Positions 16,497-24,473 of a stretch of 64,000 nucleotides of DNA are shown in pieces. Numbering within the stretch: position 1 is the stretch's first letter; every line of letters starts with the position of its first letter. The DNA comes from Planobispora rosea (lineage in GTDB: Bacteria; Actinomycetota; Actinomycetes; Streptosporangiales; Streptosporangiaceae): positions 32,377 to 96,376 of the forward strand of contig NZ_BMQP01000029.1 of NCBI RefSeq assembly GCF_014648175.1. The letters run 5' to 3'. A program made the position numbers and the translations under genes. The notes under the pieces were generated by a model. It had not been told where the DNA came from. It worked only from the letters and a program-made list of their open reading frames with translations, and searched no databases.

Positions 16497-17843
16497 GTGA
16501 CGACTGGCAAGGTGACCGTGACCAGGCGGCCGGTGTGGGTGTGGCCGCTCGCGCTGCTGATGATCGTGGTCGCCGCCGCCCCCCTGGTGCTCCACTGGCT
16601 GGGCAACGCCGACGACCAGCGCCTGGTCGATCTGGACGTTTACCGTACCGGTGGCGAGATGGTCCTGTCCGGACGGCCCGTCTACGACTTCGCCACGCCC
16701 GCGCCGCAGCTGCTGCCCTTCACCTATCCGCCCGTCGCGGCCCTGCTCGCCACACTGCTGGCGGCGATGTCGTGGCCGGTGGCGCAGTGGGTGTGGACGA
16801 TAGGGATCTTCGTCACGCTGGCGGTCACGGTGGGGTACGGCTTCCGCGAGGTGCTCGCCCGGATCGACCGCCCGGGAGCCGCGGGGACCCGTCCGGGAGC
16901 CGCCGGGGCCCGTCCGGGAGCAGCCCGGACGGTGCCGCGCGCGGTCTGGATGCCGCTGGCGTTCGCGTTCCTGACGGTCATGTGCACCTACCTGATGCCG
17001 ATCAGGGACCAGGTGCGCTTCGGCCAGGTGGACATCCTGCTGGTCTCCCTCTGTCTGGCCGACTGCGTGGCCCGGCGGCCGGTGTGGCCGCGCGGCATGC
17101 TGATCGGGCTGGCCACGGCGGTCAAGCTCACCCCCGGGGTCTTCCTGATCTATCTCCTCATCACCGGATTCGGCCCGGGCGCGCGGGAGGAGCAGCGCCG
17201 GACCTTCTTCATGGCCGTCTTCACGGCCGCCCTGCTGACCCTGCTGCCGTTCCTGGTGATCCCGGCCGACGCCGCCGATTTCTGGTTCCGCGCGCTGCTC
17301 GACCCCGAACGGCTCGGCGCCAACGCCGCGACCACCAACCAGTCGATGCGCGGCATGCTCATCCGGCTCTACCTGCCCGAGACGCTGACGAGCGCGATCT
17401 GGCTGGTCCTGGTGGCGGCCGTCGGCTGGTACGGCTTCCGCCAGGCCCGCCGGTCCCTGCTCGGCGGTGACGCGGTGACCGCGTTCGCCCTGGTCGGGCT
17501 CATGGCCTCGCTGCTCTCCCCGGTGACCTGGATCCACCACCTGGCCTGGGTGGTCGTGGTGCTCGGGGCGATCGTGGGCGACGGGAGCGATCCGGTGCGG
17601 GTCCGGGTGGCGGCCGGGGTGTGGCTCTACTACGTGGTCCCGATCCCCTGGTGGGGAGTGGCGATCAAAGCGGCTGAGGTCCCGGTGCTCAGCCCCGTGG
17701 TGGGCAAGATCGTGCAGAACGCGTTCGGTCTCGGCGCGGTGGGGCTGGTGTGGCTGCTGAGCGTCTGGCTGCCGCGACGGCACGCGGTGTTCCAGTCGGG
17801 CCAGGCCGGCCAGGCCGGGACCTCCCGGGTCGCGGTCTCCTGA
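16497..17843 (+). CDS. GT87 / DUF2029 family polyprenol-phosphate mannosyltransferase (PimE-like)
   Basis: 448 aa GT-C protein with about 10-11 membrane segments. LVDLDVYRTGGEMVLSGRPVYDF is the conserved luminal start with the catalytic Asp region of GT87 enzymes; FTYPPVAALLATLL and RFGQVDILLVSLCLAD are further family motifs. GTG 16497 has no ribosome site but TAGCCT (16483-16488) lies at the distance expected for a leaderless transcript. A loop at about residues 126-148 is a 7-residue repeat (PGAAGTR, PGAAGAR, PGAARTV) from a 21-bp DNA repeat at 16872. It is divergent from the 732-aa membrane protein with 64 bp between. Confidence 0.82.
   Translation: MTTGKVTVTRRPVWVWPLALLMIVVAAAPLVLHWLGNADDQRLVDLDVYRTGGEMVLSGRPVYDFATPAPQLLPFTYPPVAALLATLLAAMSWPVAQWVWTIGIFVTLAVTVGYGFREVLARIDRPGAAGTRPGAAGARPGAARTVPRAVWMPLAFAFLTVMCTYLMPIRDQVRFGQVDILLVSLCLADCVARRPVWPRGMLIGLATAVKLTPGVFLIYLLITGFGPGAREEQRRTFFMAVFTAALLTLLPFLVIPADAADFWFRALLDPERLGANAATTNQSMRGMLIRLYLPETLTSAIWLVLVAAVGWYGFRQARRSLLGGDAVTAFALVGLMASLLSPVTWIHHLAWVVVVLGAIVGDGSDPVRVRVAAGVWLYYVVPIPWWGVAIKAAEVPVLSPVVGKIVQNAFGLGAVGLVWLLSVWLPRRHAVFQSGQAGQAGTSRVAVS
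16872..16930. repeat. 21-bp in-frame tandem repeat in the GT87 gene
   Basis: Two near-perfect 21-bp units (16872-16892, 16893-16913) beginning CCGGGAGCCG and a third, decayed unit. They add seven residues each to a cytoplasmic or periplasmic loop, so copy-number change would not break the frame. Confidence 0.8.
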
Positions 17844-17947
17844 GCGACGATCCTCTTGGGGCTTTTCGGAAACCTTGGGGGATTTTTCGGACAACGAGTG
17901 TTCAGTTCTCCGCACACTTCCGGACAGCCGACGGATAACCTGGGGGT

Positions 17948-18868
17948 ATGCCGAAACTCGCCTATCTGGGACCGGAAGGCACCTTCGCCGAAGAGGCCCT
18001 GCGGATCCTGGCGCCGCACGCCGAGCGCCTGCCGAGCGCGAACGTCAGCGCGGCGCTCGACGCCGCCCGGCGAGGCGAGGCCGACGGTGCCGTCGTCCCG
18101 CTGGAGAACTCGCTCGAAGGCGGCATCACCACGACCCTCGACGAGCTCGCCTGGGGCGATCCGCTGCTGATCACGGCGGAGGTGCTGCTGCCCGTCGAGT
18201 TCTCGCTGCTGGTCCGTCCGGGCACCGAGTCCGGTGACATCAAGCGGATCTTCTCCCACCCGGCGGCCCTCACCCAGTGCCGCGGTTTCATCGCCCGCGA
18301 GCTGCCCGACGCGGTGGCCGTCGCCGGCCCGTCGACCGCCGGGGCGGCACAGGAGGTCGCCCTGCCCAGCTCGCCGTACGACGCGGCCATCGCCGCGCGC
18401 ATCGCCGGGGAGCACTACGGCCTGGTCGAGCTGGCCTCGGGCATCGGTGACCGATCCGACACGGTGACCCGGTTCGTCCACGTGACCAGGCCCGCCCCGC
18501 CGCCCGAGCCCACCGGCGCCGACCGGACCTCCCTGGTGGTCTTCCTCTCCGACGACCACCCGGGCGCGCTGCTGGAGATGCTGACGGAGTTCGCGGTGCG
18601 CGGGGTCAACCTGACCCGCATCGAGTCGCGGCCCACCGGTGACGGCATCGGCCGCTACTTCTTCCACTTCGACTTCGAGGGCCACGTGGCCGAGGCCCGT
18701 GTCGGCGAGGCGATCTCCGGCCTCCACCGGGTCTGCGCCGATGTGCGCTTCCTCGGCAGCTATCCGCGCGCGGACAGGCTGTCGCCGCAGATCAAGCGGG
18801 GTACTGCCGACCCCGACTTCGCCGAGGCCGCCGGGTGGCTGGCCAGGATCAGGAACGGCCAGATCTGA
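17948..18868 (+). CDS. pheA: prephenate dehydratase
   Basis: 306 aa, monofunctional. The catalytic domain (about 1-180) begins KLAYLGPEGTFAEEAL and has VVPLENSLEGGITTTLDEL and GDRSDTVTRF, the conserved TRF active-site motif. The C-terminal ACT domain carries GALLEMLTEFAVRGVNLTRIESRP, the phenylalanine-binding feedback site. It converts prephenate to phenylpyruvate, the committing step to phenylalanine. ATG 17948 lies 6 nt after TAACCT, so the transcript is probably leaderless. serS follows but has its own -10 element. Confidence 0.95.
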   Translation: MPKLAYLGPEGTFAEEALRILAPHAERLPSANVSAALDAARRGEADGAVVPLENSLEGGITTTLDELAWGDPLLITAEVLLPVEFSLLVRPGTESGDIKRIFSHPAALTQCRGFIARELPDAVAVAGPSTAGAAQEVALPSSPYDAAIAARIAGEHYGLVELASGIGDRSDTVTRFVHVTRPAPPPEPTGADRTSLVVFLSDDHPGALLEMLTEFAVRGVNLTRIESRPTGDGIGRYFFHFDFEGHVAEARVGEAISGLHRVCADVRFLGSYPRADRLSPQIKRGTADPDFAEAAGWLARIRNGQI

Positions 18869-18928
18869 CCGCCGGGGCTGCCTGGAGTCCGCCGGGGCTG
18901 CCTGGAGTCCGCCGGGGCTGCCTGGAGT
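18869..18928. repeat. 20-bp tandem repeat, three copies
   Basis: Unit CCGCCGGGGCTGCCTGGAGT at 18869-18888, 18889-18908 and 18909-18928, all identical. The array begins at the base right after the pheA stop codon. Confidence 0.95.
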
Positions 18929-19089
18929 CTCGCGGGCCCTCAACCTGAGGGCGTCGCGGTGACGGGCGTGGTCTTCCGGCCTGGGGGTGTTGTGGTGGCG
19001 AGCGTGGCCTATGGCCTGCGAGTGCTGTGGCGAGGGCTGCGGCCACTCCGGTGGGGCGTATATCCACGCGGGCGCACGCCGTACCTCGG

Positions 19090-19095
19090 TAGCCT
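19090..19095 (+). promoter_or_regulatory. -10 element of serS, leaderless transcript
   Basis: TAGCCT ends 6 nt before GTG 19102. This spacing puts the transcription start at the GTG itself, and no ribosome site is present. No clear -35 is seen. Confidence 0.5.
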
Positions 19096-19101
19096 ATGTC
19101 T

Positions 19102-20364
19102 GTGATTGACCTGCGTACCCTTCGTGAGGATCCCGACCGGCTACGGGCGTCGCAGCGTGCCCGCGGTGAAGACGACGCCGTCGTCGATACGCTGCTCGAC
19201 CTGGATGAGCGGCGTCGCTCCGCGCTGAGCTCCTTCGAGTCCCTGCGCGCCGAGCAGAAGACCATGGGCAAGTCGGTGTCGAAGGCCTCCGGGGAGGAGA
19301 AGACGGCGCTGCTCGAGCGCGCCAAGGATCTCGCCACGCAGGTCAAGGCGCTGGAGGCGGAGGCCGAGAAGCTGGCCGCCGAGCTCGACGCGGTCCTGCA
19401 GACGGTGCCCAACCTCGTGGAGGAGGAGGCTCCGCACGGCGGTGAGGACGACTACGTCGTGCTGGAGGAGGTCGGCGGGAGGCCGTCCTTCGACTTCGAG
19501 CCGAAGGACCACCTGGAGCTGGGTGAGCTGCTCGGCGCGATCGACATGGAGCGCGGGGCGAAGGTCTCGGGCTCGCGGTTCTTCTTCCTCAAGGGCGTCG
19601 GCGCCCGGCTCCAGCTCGGCCTGCTCAACATGGCGATGCAGCAGGCGATCGAGGCCGGGTTCATCCCGATGATCACGCCCGTCCTGGTGAAGCCCGAGGC
19701 GATGCAGGGCACCGGTTTCCACATCGCCCACGACAAGGAGATCTACCGCCTCCCCGAGGACGACCTCTACCTGGTCGGCACCTCGGAGGTGCCGCTGGCG
19801 GCCTACCACGCCGACGAGATCCTCGACGGGGCCGCGCTCCCGCTGCGCTACGGGGGCTGGTCGTCGTGCTTCCGCCGAGAGGCCGGATCGTACGGCAAGG
19901 ACACGCGCGGCATCATCCGGGTCCACCAGTTCGACAAGGTGGAGATGTTCTCCTACTGCCGTCCCGAGGACGCGCACGAGGAGCACCTGCGCCTGCTCGC
20001 CTGGGAGAAGGAGATGCTGGCCAAGGTCGAGCTCCCCTACCGCGTCATCGACGTGGCGGCGGGAGACCTCGGCACCTCGGCCGCGCGCAAGTACGACTGC
20101 GAGGCGTGGATCCCCACCCAGGGCCGCTACCGGGAGGTCACCTCGACCTCCAACTGCACCGACTTCCAGGCCCGCCGCCTGGCCGTCCGCTACCGCGACT
20201 CCGGGGGCAAGCCCCAGCACGTCGCCACGCTGAACGGCACCCTGGCCACCACCCGCTGGATCGTCGCCATCCTGGAGAACCACCAGCGGGCCGACGGCTC
20301 GGTCGTGGTGCCCGAGGCCCTGCGCCCCTACGTCGGCCTCGACGTCCTGGAGCCGGTCAAGTAA
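19102..20364 (+). CDS. serS: serine--tRNA ligase
   Basis: 420 aa class II aminoacyl-tRNA synthetase. Residues 1-105 form the tRNA-binding coiled-coil arm; the catalytic core shows TSEVPLAAYHADEIL, FRREAGSYGKDTRG (motif 2) and TSTSNCTDFQARRL with the terminal NGTLATTRWIVAILEN (motif 3). The start is set at GTG 19102 because actinobacterial SerS proteins begin V/M-IDLRxLREDPDR and because a -10 element lies 6 nt upstream; ATG 19096 would add only two residues. A tRNA-Ser gene is in the same window at 27.9 kb. Confidence 0.96.
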   Translation: MIDLRTLREDPDRLRASQRARGEDDAVVDTLLDLDERRRSALSSFESLRAEQKTMGKSVSKASGEEKTALLERAKDLATQVKALEAEAEKLAAELDAVLQTVPNLVEEEAPHGGEDDYVVLEEVGGRPSFDFEPKDHLELGELLGAIDMERGAKVSGSRFFFLKGVGARLQLGLLNMAMQQAIEAGFIPMITPVLVKPEAMQGTGFHIAHDKEIYRLPEDDLYLVGTSEVPLAAYHADEILDGAALPLRYGGWSSCFRREAGSYGKDTRGIIRVHQFDKVEMFSYCRPEDAHEEHLRLLAWEKEMLAKVELPYRVIDVAAGDLGTSAARKYDCEAWIPTQGRYREVTSTSNCTDFQARRLAVRYRDSGGKPQHVATLNGTLATTRWIVAILENHQRADGSVVVPEALRPYVGLDVLEPVK

Positions 20365-20446
20365 CCCGTCCGTCCCCGCGGAAGGGCCCGGCGAAGCGCC
20401 GGGTCCTTCCGCAGAGCCTGCGGTTCCTCCGGGAGGACCCCGCCGC

Positions 20447-22000
20447 TCAGACCGGAGCCTCCCCAGGCCGGTCCTCCCTCTTCCTCCGTGTCTCCGCGGC
20501 CCATCGGCCGATCAGCGCCGACACCGCCGTACCTGTGATCGCGATGCCCCAGGCAACCGTCACCGCCACTCTGTAGCGGTCGGGAACACCCGAGATCCAG
20601 CCGGTGAAGACGGTCCATATCCCCCCGGTGACGGCTGCCGCCATGATGATCAGCAAGGACCATGTCCGGGCGGACAGGCGCGCCGGGAGCGCCGCGGCGA
20701 TCGCCGAGGCCCAGCTCAGCGCCGCACAGACGAGTCCCGCGAACAGGAACAGGGGAAGCAGCAGGTCGTCGCGGACCAGGTCCATGGTGGCGAGGAGGAG
20801 ACCGGCCGAGGCGAGCAGGTAGGCGGCCCACGCGGAGCCGCTCCCGTCGAGGGTGTCGCGACGGGCCGCGGCGACCCCGATCAGGAAGGCGAACAGGCCG
20901 GCGAAGAACCCCAGGACGTACTCCGCGGTCAGATCGACGTCCGCCGCGTGAAGCGGGTACGCCGCATCGGCGGAGAAGCCCTCCGGGGAGAAACCGAGCC
21001 GCCGCCAGGTGCCGTCCGCGTCTCGTACGGCGATGCCGTCCTCGCCGTTCGCTGCGACCACGACATGCCCACCGGGTACCGGATGCACCGCGACGGCCTG
21101 GGAACCCCGCCACGGTCCCGGCCACCCGCCCCGGTCCTCCGCCTCGACACGTTCGAGGAGCTCCTGACGTCCCTCTGAGACCCCCCACGCGGTGTCCCAG
21201 GTCTTCCCGCCGTCATGGGACTCGTCCACCGCCAGGCGGGGTGGGACGACGCGGTAGCAGTGGCTCGGGTGGCCGGGGACGCAGCTCAGCGTCACCGGGG
21301 TAGGCCAGGGGGAGAGCACGGGAGCCGGGACCGCGCTCGGGGTGGAGGACGGTGTGGTCGTCGCGCCCGGCGCCGGAGTGGGCGCCGGGGGTCTGGACCA
21401 GGTCCGGCCACCGTCTCGGGAGGTGATGACGTCGGAGTCGTAGGGGCCGCCGACGAGAACAGTGATCACCTCGCCGTCGGTGATGACGTTGACCGCGCTG
21501 GGAGGGGGCGGCACCGCGGAGGTGGCGGTCACCGCGATCAGGGCGACGGGGATGATGATCATGGTGCGGGCCTGCCGTACGGCCTGCTCGGTGCGGGAGC
21601 GGCACCAGATGAGCCAGGCGAGGCCGAGGGCGGGCAGGGCCAGCAGGTCGGTGGGGTCGGCCAGGACCCGGGACGGACCGGCCAGCAGGGTCCAGGCCTG
21701 GGAGGCCAGGGCGGCGCCGGTCTCGGTGGTTTTGACCAGGGTGAAACCGACACCGATGAGGATGACGGCGGCCGGGGCGGGCACGCGTATCAGGGCCAGC
21801 AGGGGCGGGGCCACCATCAGCCCGGCGAGGTCGCTGAGCTTGCCGGTGATCGGGCCGGGCCACAGGCCCTTGAGCAGGTGGTCGTTGATCAGCAGCAGGA
21901 TCGTGGCCGTGACGGTCGCGGGATGAGCGAGCCAGGCCGACGCCGAACCGGGCGGATGCCTCATGCCATGCCTCATGCCATGCCTCATGCCATGCCTCAT
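20447..22000 (-). CDS. membrane protein with sialidase-like (BNR) extracellular domain
   Basis: About 517 aa. Five or so N-terminal membrane segments are followed by an extracytoplasmic part with two BNR/Asp-box-like motifs (SRDGGRTWSR and SHDGGKTWDT), a Pro/Thr-rich linker between them, and four to five C-terminal membrane segments. Asp-box motifs mark beta-propeller blades, here too few for a full propeller. The start is uncertain: four tandem in-frame ATGs (22000, 21988, 21976, 21964) lie in a 12-bp repeat, and the frame is open further upstream. Convergent with serS. Function unknown. Confidence 0.72.
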   Translation of the reverse strand: MRHGMRHGMRHGMRHPPGSASAWLAHPATVTATILLLINDHLLKGLWPGPITGKLSDLAGLMVAPPLLALIRVPAPAAVILIGVGFTLVKTTETGAALASQAWTLLAGPSRVLADPTDLLALPALGLAWLIWCRSRTEQAVRQARTMIIIPVALIAVTATSAVPPPPSAVNVITDGEVITVLVGGPYDSDVITSRDGGRTWSRPPAPTPAPGATTTPSSTPSAVPAPVLSPWPTPVTLSCVPGHPSHCYRVVPPRLAVDESHDGGKTWDTAWGVSEGRQELLERVEAEDRGGWPGPWRGSQAVAVHPVPGGHVVVAANGEDGIAVRDADGTWRRLGFSPEGFSADAAYPLHAADVDLTAEYVLGFFAGLFAFLIGVAAARRDTLDGSGSAWAAYLLASAGLLLATMDLVRDDLLLPLFLFAGLVCAALSWASAIAAALPARLSARTWSLLIIMAAAVTGGIWTVFTGWISGVPDRYRVAVTVAWGIAITGTAVSALIGRWAAETRRKREDRPGEAPV

Positions 22001-22003
22001 GCC
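21956..22003. repeat. 12-bp tandem repeat, four copies, carrying start codons
   Basis: ATGCCTCATGCC repeated four times without change (21956-22003). On the minus strand each unit reads as Met-Arg-His-Gly, and its GAGG lies 6 nt before the ATG of the next unit, so each copy offers both a ribosome site and a start. Confidence 0.95.
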
Positions 22004-22211
22004 AAGGTGGACAGCGCGCCAGACGGCCGGGTTCGGCCAGCGCCGCCCTTGTGATGGAGTTGTGTCCGGTACGGCGCGCTCCTCCGGCTCCCCGAGCCCC
22101 CGAGTCCCGAATCCCGAGCCCCTGAGCCCCCGCACCGCCATGCCGCCGCGGTGCCGTGCCGGGGACGGGCGTTCCGGGGCGGGCGTGCCGGTGGCGGCCG
22201 GCACGGAAAAG

Positions 22212-22252
22212 CACGAGGGCGGAGTTCGCGTGAAGCGAACTCCGCCCTCGTG
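22212..22252 (-). terminator. intrinsic terminator of the cold-shock gene
   Basis: Perfect 18-bp stem (22212-22229 with 22235-22252), 5-nt loop, followed on the minus strand by GCTTTTCC. It lies about 35 bp downstream of the cold-shock stop codon. Confidence 0.88.
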
Positions 22253-22286
22253 GATCTAGTGAATCGGTGAATCTAAGGTCTATGCG

Positions 22287-22490
22287 TCAGATGCCGCGGA
22301 CCTGCGAGGCCTGCGGGCCCTTCTGACCCTGCGTGATCTCGAACTCGACCCGCTGGCCGTCTTCGAGGCTGCGGTAACCGCTGCCGACGATCTCGGAGAA
22401 GTGCACGAACACGTCCGGCGCACCGCCGTCCGGCGCGATGAAGCCGAAGCCCTTTTCAGCGTTGAACCACTTGACGGTTCCCTGAGCCAT
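22287..22490 (-). CDS. CspA family cold-shock protein
   Basis: 67 aa single cold-shock domain. It starts MAQGTVKWFNAEKGFGFIAP with RNP1 (KGFGFI) and has RNP2 (VFVHF) downstream. It binds single-stranded nucleic acid and acts as an RNA chaperone. GAGGGAGAGC is 4 nt before the ATG. The upstream 260 bp to the divergent HAD gene are relatively AT-rich and probably contain a long 5' leader. The strong hairpin terminator behind it agrees with a highly expressed monocistronic gene. Confidence 0.96.
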   Translation of the reverse strand: MAQGTVKWFNAEKGFGFIAPDGGAPDVFVHFSEIVGSGYRSLEDGQRVEFEITQGQKGPQASQVRGI

Positions 22491-22618
22491 TAAAGCTCTC
22501 CCTCAGGATTTGAAGCTAGGGATTCACACCTCGTGAACCCCCGTGTGTCGTACAGCGGGGCCCCGGGTGGCTCAGATCTCATGCTCTTGGTCATGCTCTG
22601 CTCTGTTCATGCACTACG

Positions 22619-22706
22619 GGATCAGCTAATACAACGCCATCACATCTAACACTATCTGGCCCACACATGTTCCCTCGATCAGGAAGATTCCTCCCCTAGC
22701 TGATCC
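22619..22706. repeat. 10-bp inverted repeat between cspA-like and HAD genes
   Basis: GGATCAGCTA (22619-22628) and TAGCTGATCC (22697-22706) are perfect inverted copies 68 bp apart in the divergent promoter region. A looping operator or a paired leader element is possible. Confidence 0.5.
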
Positions 22707-22750
22707 TGAGACTGGCGCGGCGGGGATCACAGTGCACACTGGAACCTGTT

Positions 22751-23545
22751 ATGGGAAGTCCCCGGCTCGTCGCCACAGACCTCGACGGTACCGCCCTGCG
22801 CTCGGACGGAACCGTGTCACCCCGCACCGCGGCAGCGTTCGCCCGTGTGGAGAACGCGGGCGCCACGCTGGTCTTCGTCACCGGACGCCCGCCACGGTGG
22901 ATGCACACCGTCGCGGGAGCCGTACACCATCGGGGGCTGGCCATATGTGCCAACGGCGCCCTCGTATACGACCTGCACAGTGAACAGATCGTGAAATCTG
23001 ACCTCATCCAGCCCGACGTGCTGGAAGAGGTGGTGCGGCGACTGCGGGAGAAAGTCCCCGATCTCTCCTTCTCAGTGGAATATGAAGGAGGATTTGCCCA
23101 CGAATCGGACTTTCGTCTTGGTGGTTGGGACCGGAAGGCGGTCGGCGGGCTCCGCGTCGGCACGTCCACCCTCATCTCGCGGCCGTGCGCCAAGCTCCTG
23201 GCCCTGCATCCCCGGATGGACCCCGACATCCTCCAGGCCACGGTGTGCGGTGTGGTGGGGGACCTGGTCGTGCCCACGCACTCCAGCGGGCGGGCGCTGA
23301 TCGAGATGAGCGCGTACGGTGTCACGAAGGCGTCGGCTCTCGCCGAGCTCGCCGACACTTATGAGATCACCCCTGCCGAGGTGGTGGCCTTCGGCGACAT
23401 GCCGAACGACCTGCCGATGCTGCGCTGGGCCGGGACCTCCTACGCGGTCGCCAACGCCCACCCCGAGGTGCTGGCGGCGGTCCACCGCGTGACCGCGGCC
23501 AACGACGACGATGGGGTCGCCCGGATCCTGGAAGAACTCTTCTGA
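22751..23545 (+). CDS. HAD superfamily (Cof-type) phosphatase
   Basis: 264 aa. HAD motif I is DLDGTALRSDG, motif II the threonine of VFVTGRPP, motif III the lysine of GVTKASALAELAD and motif IV GDMPNDLPML; the C2-type cap lies between about residues 85 and 190. Members dephosphorylate sugar phosphates, flavins or similar small phosphates. No ribosome site precedes the ATG, so it may be leaderless. A hairpin terminator follows at 23631. Confidence 0.92.
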   Translation: MGSPRLVATDLDGTALRSDGTVSPRTAAAFARVENAGATLVFVTGRPPRWMHTVAGAVHHRGLAICANGALVYDLHSEQIVKSDLIQPDVLEEVVRRLREKVPDLSFSVEYEGGFAHESDFRLGGWDRKAVGGLRVGTSTLISRPCAKLLALHPRMDPDILQATVCGVVGDLVVPTHSSGRALIEMSAYGVTKASALAELADTYEITPAEVVAFGDMPNDLPMLRWAGTSYAVANAHPEVLAAVHRVTAANDDDGVARILEELF

Positions 23546-23552
23546 GGGATCG

Positions 23553-23613
23553 GCTGAGACGTCGCTGGGGACCCGGCTGGGAGGTCGCTGGGATCCCGCT
23601 GGGAGGTCGCTGG
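23553..23613. repeat. 22-bp tandem repeat, about three copies
   Basis: GCTGGGAGGTCGCTGG at 23576-23591 and 23598-23613, with a diverged copy at about 23553. The array starts 8 bp after the HAD gene stop. Confidence 0.8.
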
Positions 23614-23630
23614 AGACGCGCTCCGGGCTG

Positions 23631-23670
23631 CCTCTGAGTCCCGGACCGGACCCGGGACTCAGAGGGTTTT
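23631..23670 (+). terminator. intrinsic terminator of the HAD gene
   Basis: 14-bp perfect stem (23631-23644 with 23652-23665), 7-nt loop, followed by GTTTT on the plus strand. Confidence 0.85.
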
Positions 23671-23746
23671 CCGGAGAACCTGGTGACGAAGGCTCCGCGA
23701 AGACCTCGCGAAGGCCCAGGGAGTCTCAGTGAGACTCAGTGAAGGT

Positions 23747-24259
23747 TCACAGGTAGGGCCCGGAGCTCGCCTGGTGGTGGCCTTCCTGCTGCAGGGAGAC
23801 GCCACCGGGCAGTGCCCTGCGCATGTTCTCAAGTTGGGCGCGGGCGGCCATCTGCTGCGCGAACAACGTGGTCTGTATCCCGTGGAACAACCCCTCCAGC
23901 CAGCCCACCAGCTGCGCGTGGGCCACCCGGAGCTCCGCCTCGCTCGGCGGGGTGCCGTTGTCCTCCTCGGTGAAAGGCAACGACAGGCGCTCCAGCTCCT
24001 CCACCAGTTCGGGTGCCAAGCCGTCCTCCAGCTCCTTGATGGAGCTCTGGTGAATCTCCTTGAGCCGCTTGCGGCTGGCCTCGTCCAGGGGAGCCGCGCG
24101 GACCTCCTCGAGGAGCTGGCGGATCATGCTGCCGATCCGCATCACCTTGGCAGGCTGCTCGACCAGGTCGGTGATCGACCGCTCGTCGTTCTCCTGCTCG
24201 GGCTGGACGCCCGCGGGGCCCACGACCACGATGTGCGGGGTGTTCTCCTCAGCGTTCAT
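23747..24259 (-). CDS. bpa: bacterial proteasome activator Bpa (DUF2587)
   Basis: 170 aa. The helical core (VMRIGSMIRQLLEEVRAAPL and LVGWLEGLFHGIQTTLFAQQ) is that of Bpa/PafE, which forms a dodecameric ring that opens the 20S proteasome independently of ATP. The C-terminal GPYL is the HbYX-like tail that docks on the proteasome alpha ring; the mycobacterial version is GQYL. Its presence implies a 20S proteasome in this organism, elsewhere in the genome. GAGGTTGAGGCC-type purine-rich sequence lies upstream of the ATG. Confidence 0.93.
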   Translation of the reverse strand: MNAEENTPHIVVVGPAGVQPEQENDERSITDLVEQPAKVMRIGSMIRQLLEEVRAAPLDEASRKRLKEIHQSSIKELEDGLAPELVEELERLSLPFTEEDNGTPPSEAELRVAHAQLVGWLEGLFHGIQTTLFAQQMAARAQLENMRRALPGGVSLQQEGHHQASSGPYL

Positions 24260-24378
24260 GGCCTCAACCTACTAACTGTTCCCCCATGGCGGGGTAGTCC
24301 AGGGCCGGGCATGTCTTTCCAGTTTCCGGCCCGGCCGTCACGGAGCCCTTCCGAGGGTGCCCGCCGGGTACGCGTTAC

Positions 24379-24473
24379 GCGCGTCAGATGGCCGTGTGCG
24401 CGTCAGATGGCCGTGCGCGCGTCAGATGGCCGTGTGCGCGTCACATGGCCGTGCGCACGTCAGGTGGTCGTCA
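24379..24473. repeat. 19-bp tandem repeat, four copies plus one inside the gene end
   Basis: Unit GCGCGTCAGATGGCCGTGT at 24379, 24398, 24417 and 24436, with one to two changes. A fifth, diverged copy (24455-24473) spans the stop codon of the quinone oxidoreductase, so the array looks like outgrowth of the gene's 3' end. Confidence 0.92.

Noticed and set aside
15921..17915. 664-aa open frame antisense to the GT87 gene
   Set aside because: Extremely rich in Gln/His/Arg/Asp, the mirror of GC-rich membrane helices; no recognisable protein.
21956..22003. CRISPR-like array
   Set aside because: Units are contiguous without spacers; the same holds for the other tandem arrays, and no cas genes are present.
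21963..22259. Plus-strand ORF beginning with MPCL repeats
   Set aside because: It is the reverse reading of the 12-bp repeat and runs into the cold-shock terminator.
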